From: Hypomyces perniciosus
Taxonomy: Eukaryota > Ascomycota > Sordariomycetes > Hypocreales > Hypocreaceae
Assembly: GCA_008477525.1 (NCBI GenBank)
Contig: SPDT01000007.1
Span: 2,542,001-2,606,000 of the forward strand
Direction: 5' to 3'
Length of the DNA stretch: 64,000 nucleotides
Shown: one piece after another, positions 58,156 through 64,000 of the stretch
How the letters are laid out: each line of letters starts with the position of its first letter
Position numbering within the stretch: position 1 is the first letter of the stretch
The notes under the pieces: generated by a model
Database searches by the model: none
What the model was told of the DNA's origin: nothing
Seen by the model: only the letters and a program-made list of their open reading frames with translations
Made by a program: the position numbers and the translations under genes

Positions 58156-61100
58156 ATGGCGTCTAGATATAAGGACAAAGACAGCGGCGTTGTCCTCAGC
58201 TTCAATGGGCAGTGGGTGAGTTGGGCGCATACTGCCATAGCTTACAGTAAGTCAGATGGATTTGGGCCGAGGCTGTCTGTGCAAAATGCTGATGGATCTG
58301 TGAAGCGGCCTTCATCAGCGCATTAATTGTCGGCGTATCACTGCATTACCACAAGATCGTACAGAATGAATTCTATGGCTATCCCGACGAGTGGTTCCCG
58401 TCCGTCTCTGCGACGATTGGTGATCGATATCCAGAGCGGTCCTTCTTTATGATTTTCATTGCCATCACGTCAGGTACGGGCTTCAGGCAATGGCATTGGA
58501 AGGTGGAAGGAAATTGACCCGTCTGACTGGGATAGGACCTCGTTTTGCTCTCGTTGGTCTATGGTATCTCCTCACCAAGAAGCCTGGCTCGAAGCTCCCG
58601 GGCTTCGTCGCCGCTATGGGCTTCTTGCGTACCCTGACATGCGGTGGTTGGACCTACATCACTTCTACAGACGACCACGATTGGCACGATATCTTGATGA
58701 TCTCGTACATCGTTGCGACTTTGCCCTGGACGATTGGCTGCATCGCATTGAGCCCACCAAACCCCACGGCGATCAAGTGGCGTAAGCGCCTGGCGGGGCT
58801 CTTCTTTGGCACCCTTGTGCCTCTGATTTACTTCTTCATTCAGCACAAGGTCCACCGTGTTGCGGGAGGTAGAATTCCCCCTGCCATCGAAACTCATGGT
58901 CATTGGGTTTGGAGCTGACACGAAAATAGCTTACACCACTTACGCATTCTTTGAATGGTCATTGATCCTCTTCGACGTGGCTTTCGATGCCGTCACGGCT
59001 CTAGATTTCGACACATTTGAGGTCATGGTGAAGGATGTCAAGGGAACGAGCAAGGGGTACGTTGAATGGCTTCCAAGATAGTGTCTTTCGCTTGTCCAGC
59101 CGTTTCCAATACAACTACTTTTTATGAAACCGTTTTCTAAGGCTCATTAGCAGTGAAAACCGTTCGTCAGTCCCATCTGCCGTTTTGGAAAAGGAGTAAG
59201 TGCCTTCATCCTTGAGATTTGGGTGTGCGACTACTTACGAATTGATCAATTAGAAAGGAACAAGTCACCAGTGGCTTCCTTGCCCTCCGATTTACTTCGG
59301 CCGAAGCCCTGGACACTGCCGCCAACGTTTATCATGGAGTAAGTTCACTGACTGCCATATGATACATGTTCATATGTCCTAACGGCCCAAGTTTGTCTTC
59401 TGGTCCATTCTCACCAGTCTTGGTGTTGTTGTGTGGTGTAAGTCAGGCCTCGCTCCCCCATTTTGGACCGATATTCTAACATGGTCAGACTTCCCCCTCT
59501 GGCACATGGGCATTTCTGGCTTCGAAGCCTTTGTTATGGTCACGATTTCTCCTCTCCTTCTGGGGTTCGGCTTTTTCCGCTCTTTTGTCGTGAACAACCT
59601 CAGGTTGGTCCACCTTTTGTCACTTTCTGGTGTTGCTGCATATCTCGTGCTCGACCCCGTCTACCGTCTCATGGCAGTTGGGTTCGGTCTTGGGATGGCA
59701 TGTCTCGGCTGGGTTGGCTCCCTATATGCCGATTCGGTTCACGAAGTGCGATTCGAGTCTAAATTGCTCGGCTGGATGATTGGCCTGATCTTGTCGTCTG
59801 CCATGAAGTTTGCCTGGAAGACAAACAACCCCATTTGGCCAATTATGCATGCTGCGAATGGTGGATGGAACGGTACCGGCCTTGTACTTGGTGTTCTGGC
59901 TGCTCTTCGATTTACACGGAGGGCTCCTCTGACTAGCGGATCTTTGTCTGGCAACGACGCACAACAACAGGGCTCTAGCCTTCTTGCTGCTTGCGGCATT
60001 GGCGGTCTGTTTTTCGGTCTCCACTCTCTGCTTTCCGATACGAGTACTATGATTCTCTGGGTTTGGGAAGGATTCCCTGTCCGTGGTCCATACTTCTCCA
60101 CACATGGCTGGTTCACCATCGCTGCGATGTCTGTTGGAATCCTCCTGGGCATCAACAAGCCTGGTCTCGCTGGTAGCTGGTCACAATATGCTGTGGGATT
60201 CATTTCTGCCATGATTCTGACTTTCTACAGCCACTGGTTCGGCTACTACGGTGGTCTTGGCATAGCGACATATCTTATGGCTGTCTCCGTGCCTTTGATT
60301 TCCAACGCTGCAAAGAAGAAGCCTGCTGTGACATTTGGATTGGGATTCTTGATCTACAACTTTATGGTCTTGTTCCACGTCTGGGTTGTTGCTTATGCCT
60401 TTGTGCCCGGCGGACCACTTGTCCGTGAGCGTACGGATTGGGTTATGATCACTATGATGCTTTTGATAGGTGGTGGTGTCTATGCAGTCAACGCATCTCA
60501 GCCAAGACGCCCCCCTGTCCGGCGCTCATCGCCTTCACAACATAAGAAGTATTTCGGATTGTCCGAAATTATTATCAATATCTTCTTTATGTGTGCGGCT
60601 TTCATGCGTTTCCCAACCAACGACTACAAGCCGTATCATGCTGAAGACCGAGTTCTGACGGCGGGTATCTGGACGATTCATTTCTCACTGGACAACGACA
60701 TGTGGTCATCCGAGTATCGCATGCGCGATCTGATTAAGGAAATGGAAGTGGATGTGATCGGTCTTCTCGAGTCAGATCTCCAGCGTATTATCATGGGTAA
60801 CCGTGATACGACGCAGTTCCTTGCTGAGGACCTTGGCATGTATGTTGACTATGGTCCTGGCCCAAACAAGCACACGTGGGGTGCCGCTCTTCTGTCCAAG
60901 TTCCCTATTGTGGAGTCCAAACACCACCTTCTTCCCAGCCCCGTCGGCGAACTGGCACCGGCCATTCACGCTACTCTGGATGTCTATGGCCAATTAGTGG
61001 ATGTCTTCGTATTCCACTCAGGGCAGGAAGAAGATCCTGAAGATCGGCGTCTTCAGTCCGAGTACCTTTCTAAGTTGATGGGATCCACCAACCGACCGGC

Positions 61101-61485
61101 GTTCCTGCTTAGCTACCTTGTGACGAAGCCGCTCGAAGGCAACTACAATACGTATGTGAGCGAGACATCGGGTATGCATGACGTCGACCCGAGTGACTGG
61201 GACCGATGGTGCGAGTATATCTTGTTCAAGAACATCAAGCGTGTGGGTTACGCGCGCGTCAGCCGTAGCACTATTACAGACACGGAGCTGCAGACGGCCA
61301 AGTTTGTGATCCCACGATCAGAGAGCGAGATCACACAGTTGGCAGCCCAGACAGCGGAGGAGCGAAATCATCGCGTTGAGGAGAGCCAAGTGCCTGAAGG
61401 ATGGCGCTACCCGGCCATGTTTAGAGGAGAAGGCGTGAGGGATCATAGATATCATGTGTTCGACGAGCCACGGTATTTTAATTAG
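58156..61485 (+). CDS. CWH43: Cwh43-type GPI lipid remodelling protein
   Basis: Eight exons: 58156-58246, 58306-58473, 58536-58868, 58930-59056, 59142-59195, 59254-59338, 59392-59437 and 59489-61485. The total is 2901 nt, 966 residues, with frame kept at every junction. The N-terminal part is a FRAG1/DRAM/Sfk1 membrane domain ([27 protein letters not shown], then several helices). A multi-helix PGAP2-like middle reaches about residue 650. The C-terminus is an endonuclease/exonuclease/phosphatase-like fold ([45 protein letters not shown]). In yeast Cwh43 swaps diacylglycerol-type lipid on GPI anchors for ceramide in the secretory pathway. The Crh and GPI genes in this window make GPI proteins that would be its substrates, but no physical link is implied. 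Confidence 0.94.
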
Positions 61486-62736
61486 GATACGGGTATGGAG
61501 TAGGGATAGATGGACGGATTGGGGTTCCGGGATAAGGTGGGCTGGTTTGGCTCCCTGGGGTCGGAAGAGCGGGATGAGGCAATGGATTGACGTTGAATAC
61601 GGTAGCATGGATTAATGACCTGGGAGGAAAGACTATGTGCTATAATGTGTGTAGTAGAAAAGAATAAGGGAACAGGTATGTAAGAATTAATCTGACTATG
61701 TAATTGATACTACACTTCTGTGAGCGATGCTCATCCACTGGGTTACGATGCATATCTCCACTAAGAGAAATCAGCGATGACAGATATAATGTCCTCCCTA
61801 TTTGATACAACCTGCGGTTAATCTGAGTCGCGTCAAAATGTGTCTCCTTGGACAAGATAAAGCAGAGAATACAAGCAGTGTTTGGCATGTCGTCTCATTG
61901 ATCAGGGGTATAATTCTGCAAAGATGGTGACATCATGGATGCATACGATCCTATTGGCCCCCAAAGTCGGCGCATCCCAGCAGAGAGAAAATGGAAAAAT
62001 TAGTCCCCAGAAGGCTGCAGCACCCCCTCTTAACGCTAAATCTGCGAAGTAAAAGCTGCCGTTTTTAACTTTTTACAGCGCAAATTCACCTCACTCGAAA
62101 TAAAATTTCGCAAGTAAAATCTCTCACTATCTCACATTTTTATCTTATTATTCCTCTTCAGCTGAGGACCTCAGAACAGTATTTTGGACCGCACGACCCG
62201 GATACACATAGAAATAGGATACAATAAATGAGGACTATACCCGGGCCTTAATGTACCTATAGGTAGTGAGTGACTCGACAGTAAAATGATATGTGCGAAG
62301 TACACTGCCAGTCAACTGGCCGAAACTTTAGGTTTCCACTTACCAGATATTATTCTGGTAACCTTTCAATAAAGAAAAAAACTCGCTTGCACTCCAAGAT
62401 GGGAGAACTGATTTTCCTTCCTTCATTACAAATCAACGCTCTCTTCTCAACAACTGCAATCGTCGAAACTGACAATCTCTTTCATTCAAGACTTCCGTTG
62501 AGGCAACGTTTCCTAAAAAGGTAAAGCATCCTAGACCAGTAACGTGATCATTGGGCCTCGTCTAATTTACCTGATTAAACATAGTGGACTAAAGATATAT
62601 CCAGAATCCACTTCCCGAAACGTCCATTTTCGTGAGAAAATACGGCAGTCAAGCCGAAGCGCTACCATCCACTGCAGCAGCGAAGAGTCCGAAGAAGGAG
62701 AAGAAAACATCGCTTGATACCCATTACTTGCACGCA
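61486..62736. other. intergenic region and ADE2 promoter
   Basis: About 1.25 kb without a supportable gene; AT-rich. It holds a TGACTC element at 62271 that could serve purine or amino-acid control of ADE2. Confidence 0.55.
62271..62276 (+). promoter_or_regulatory. TGACTC element upstream of ADE2
   Basis: TGACTC, the core bound by Gcn4/CPC1 and, in yeast ADE promoters, by Bas1, lies 466 bases before the ADE2 start. One exact match per about 2 kb is expected by chance, so support is weak. Confidence 0.3.
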
Positions 62737-64000
62737 ATGGCAAAGAAACCAGTGATTGGCCTTCTGGGCTCCGGGCAGCTGGGGCGAATGCTTCAGGAAC
62801 AAGCCGCACTTCTCGGAGTCGAGATTGTGGTGCTGGGCGAGGCCGGCAGCCCTACGACGCAGATAAACCAAAACGACAAGCATGTCACGGGCTCATTCAA
62901 TGATGCGGACAAAATTCGTGAGCTCGCCAGGCGCTGCGATATTCTTACAGTCGAGATTGAGCATGTCGATACCGAGGTCCTTGAGGAGATTGCAACCAAG
63001 GGCGTTGAGGTCGACGGTCAGATGAAGAAAGTACCCGTGCATCCATCATGGGAAACCCTGCGTCTGATCCAGGACAAGTACCTTCAAAAGGAGCATTTTG
63101 GAAAGGCAGGCTTGCCCATTGCACCGCAGGTGGCTATCGAATCGGGGGCATCTATCCTGGGCTCCCTCGAGAAGGCTGGCGAGACTTTTGGCTTCCCATT
63201 CATGCTGAAGGCTCGAAAAGGATCCTATGATGGCCGCGGCAACTTCAAAGTAAGCGGGCCAGAGGACTTTGCCGAGGCCATCGGGACTATGGGAAAGCTG
63301 TCTCTTTATGCTGAGAAGTTTCAGCCCTTTAAACATGAGCTGGCCGTCATGGTTATAAGAACAGAGGATGACGAGGGTAGGCTCCGGGACGTCTTTGCTT
63401 ACCCGGCAGTTGAGACGATCCATGAGGACAGCATATGCACCAAGGTGTTTTATCCTCCGCGACAAGTGACAGCAGCTGTATGCGAGGCGGCAAGAAAGGT
63501 TGCTTCTGATGTTATTCGGACGGTAAAGGGGAGGGGTGTCTTTGCTGTTGAGATGTTCCTCTTGGAGAATGGTACGTTCTCTGTAAATGGTCCCAATTGA
63601 GATACTAATAATCCGACAGACGAGCTGGTGATTAATGAGGTTGCCCCAAGACCGTAAGTAACGCATGAATGTTAACTCCCAATCAACTACTCATCGTCTC
63701 TGTTAGTCACAACTCTGGCCACTACACCATCGAAGCTGTGCCATCGATGTCTCAGTATCGGGCACAGCTTTGTTCTATCCTCGACATCGTCCCTCCTTCT
63801 ATTAAATTGCAGCCTCGGGTGTCCGGCGCGATTATGCTGAACATTTTAGGAGGTGCTCAGGAGGACTCCCATGACTCGCTGGTCCATCTGACCCATTCAC
63901 TCTACAACGATGACATGGATATCTTCCTGCACTTGTACGGAAAATCATCCAAGCCTAGCCGTAAGATCGGACACATCACCGTCACCTCCTACTCCCCAGA
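62737..64000 (+). CDS. ADE2: phosphoribosylaminoimidazole carboxylase (3' end outside window)
   Basis: Purine biosynthesis enzyme converting AIR to CAIR. Visible exons: 62737-63571, 63620-63653 (34 nt) and 63707-64000 onward; introns have GTACGT..ACAG and GTAAGT..TTAG ends with frame kept ([22 protein letters not shown] across the two junctions). Family signatures: IGLLGSGQLGRMLQEQAALLG, TVEIEHVDTEVLEEI, QDKYLQKEHF, FPFMLKARKGSYDGRGN, and DMDIFLHLYGKSSKPSRKIGH. These form the PurK-like ATP-grasp half; the PurE-like half should follow outside the window. Start MAKKPVIG at 62737 is the family N-terminus. In many fungi loss of this gene gives red pigment from accumulated AIR. Confidence 0.95.

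Noticed and set aside
1..64000. CRISPR arrays, insertion sequences or full transposons
   Set aside because: No spaced identical repeats, transposase, reverse transcriptase or long terminal repeats were seen; the organism is eukaryotic.

Overview
The window is about 64 kb of a filamentous ascomycete genome (Pezizomycotina, most likely Sordariomycetes/Hypocreales). The signs are compact genes with short 45-75 nt introns carrying GTRNGT donors, CTAAC/CTRAY branch sites and YAG acceptors, a Crh-type wall glycosidase, a GPR1/FUN34/YaaH acetate permease, a DUF6594 protein, a fungal HNH/DUF1524 secreted protein and housekeeping genes of clear fungal type. Species cannot be fixed from the sequence alone. 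Exon coordinates below were worked out by hand from splice signals and frame continuity; for nearly every multi-exon model the summed exon length is a whole number of codons.

Layout. 1-3492 (-): UBP2-type deubiquitinase, 3' end outside the window. 5320-8395 (+): hydantoinase/oxoprolinase fused to DUF917. 9172-11103 (+): F-box-like/ankyrin protein whose leader contains a tandemly duplicated intron. 12453-13287 (+): secreted HNH (DUF1524-like) protein. 14062-15352 (+): GPI-anchored GH16 Crh transglycosylase. 15764-20491 (-): Sec7-PH Arf-GEF. 21802-21902 (+): intron-containing tRNA-Ala(AGC). 22682-23577 (+): acetate permease family. 23770-24227 (-): mitochondrial LEA-like 11-mer repeat protein. 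24698-26554 (-): mitochondrial GatB. 28165-30055 (+): DUF6594 membrane protein. 31057-31889 (+): GPI-anchored Ser/Thr-rich cell-surface protein. 32290-36509 (-): VPS41. 36962-42947 (+): APC1/BimE. 43596-44994 (-): eIF3e. 45446-45992 (+): mitoribosomal mL49. 46447-49656 (-): SWI1-like ARID protein with a 30-Gln tract. 49657-56432: a 6.8 kb stretch without a recognised gene, holding one unrecognised multi-exon gene candidate (about 54.4-55.5 kb, -). 56433-57687 (-): UTP6. 58156-61485 (+): CWH43. 62737-end (+): ADE2, truncated by the window.

Most of the window is conserved housekeeping: ubiquitin turnover (UBP2, APC1), membrane traffic (Sec7-PH, VPS41), translation (tRNA-Ala, eIF3e, mL49, GatB), chromatin (SWI1), ribosome biogenesis (UTP6) and GPI anchors/cell wall (CWH43, Crh, a GPI protein). 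Three gene pairs are divergent over about 450 bp (VPS41/APC1, eIF3e/mL49, UTP6/CWH43). No mobile element, CRISPR array or secondary-metabolite cluster was seen. The least explained items are the orphan gene candidate at 54.4-55.5 kb, whose two internal repeats differ mostly at third codon positions; the duplicated leader intron at 8.8-9.0 kb; and the mitochondrial LEA-like 11-mer protein.
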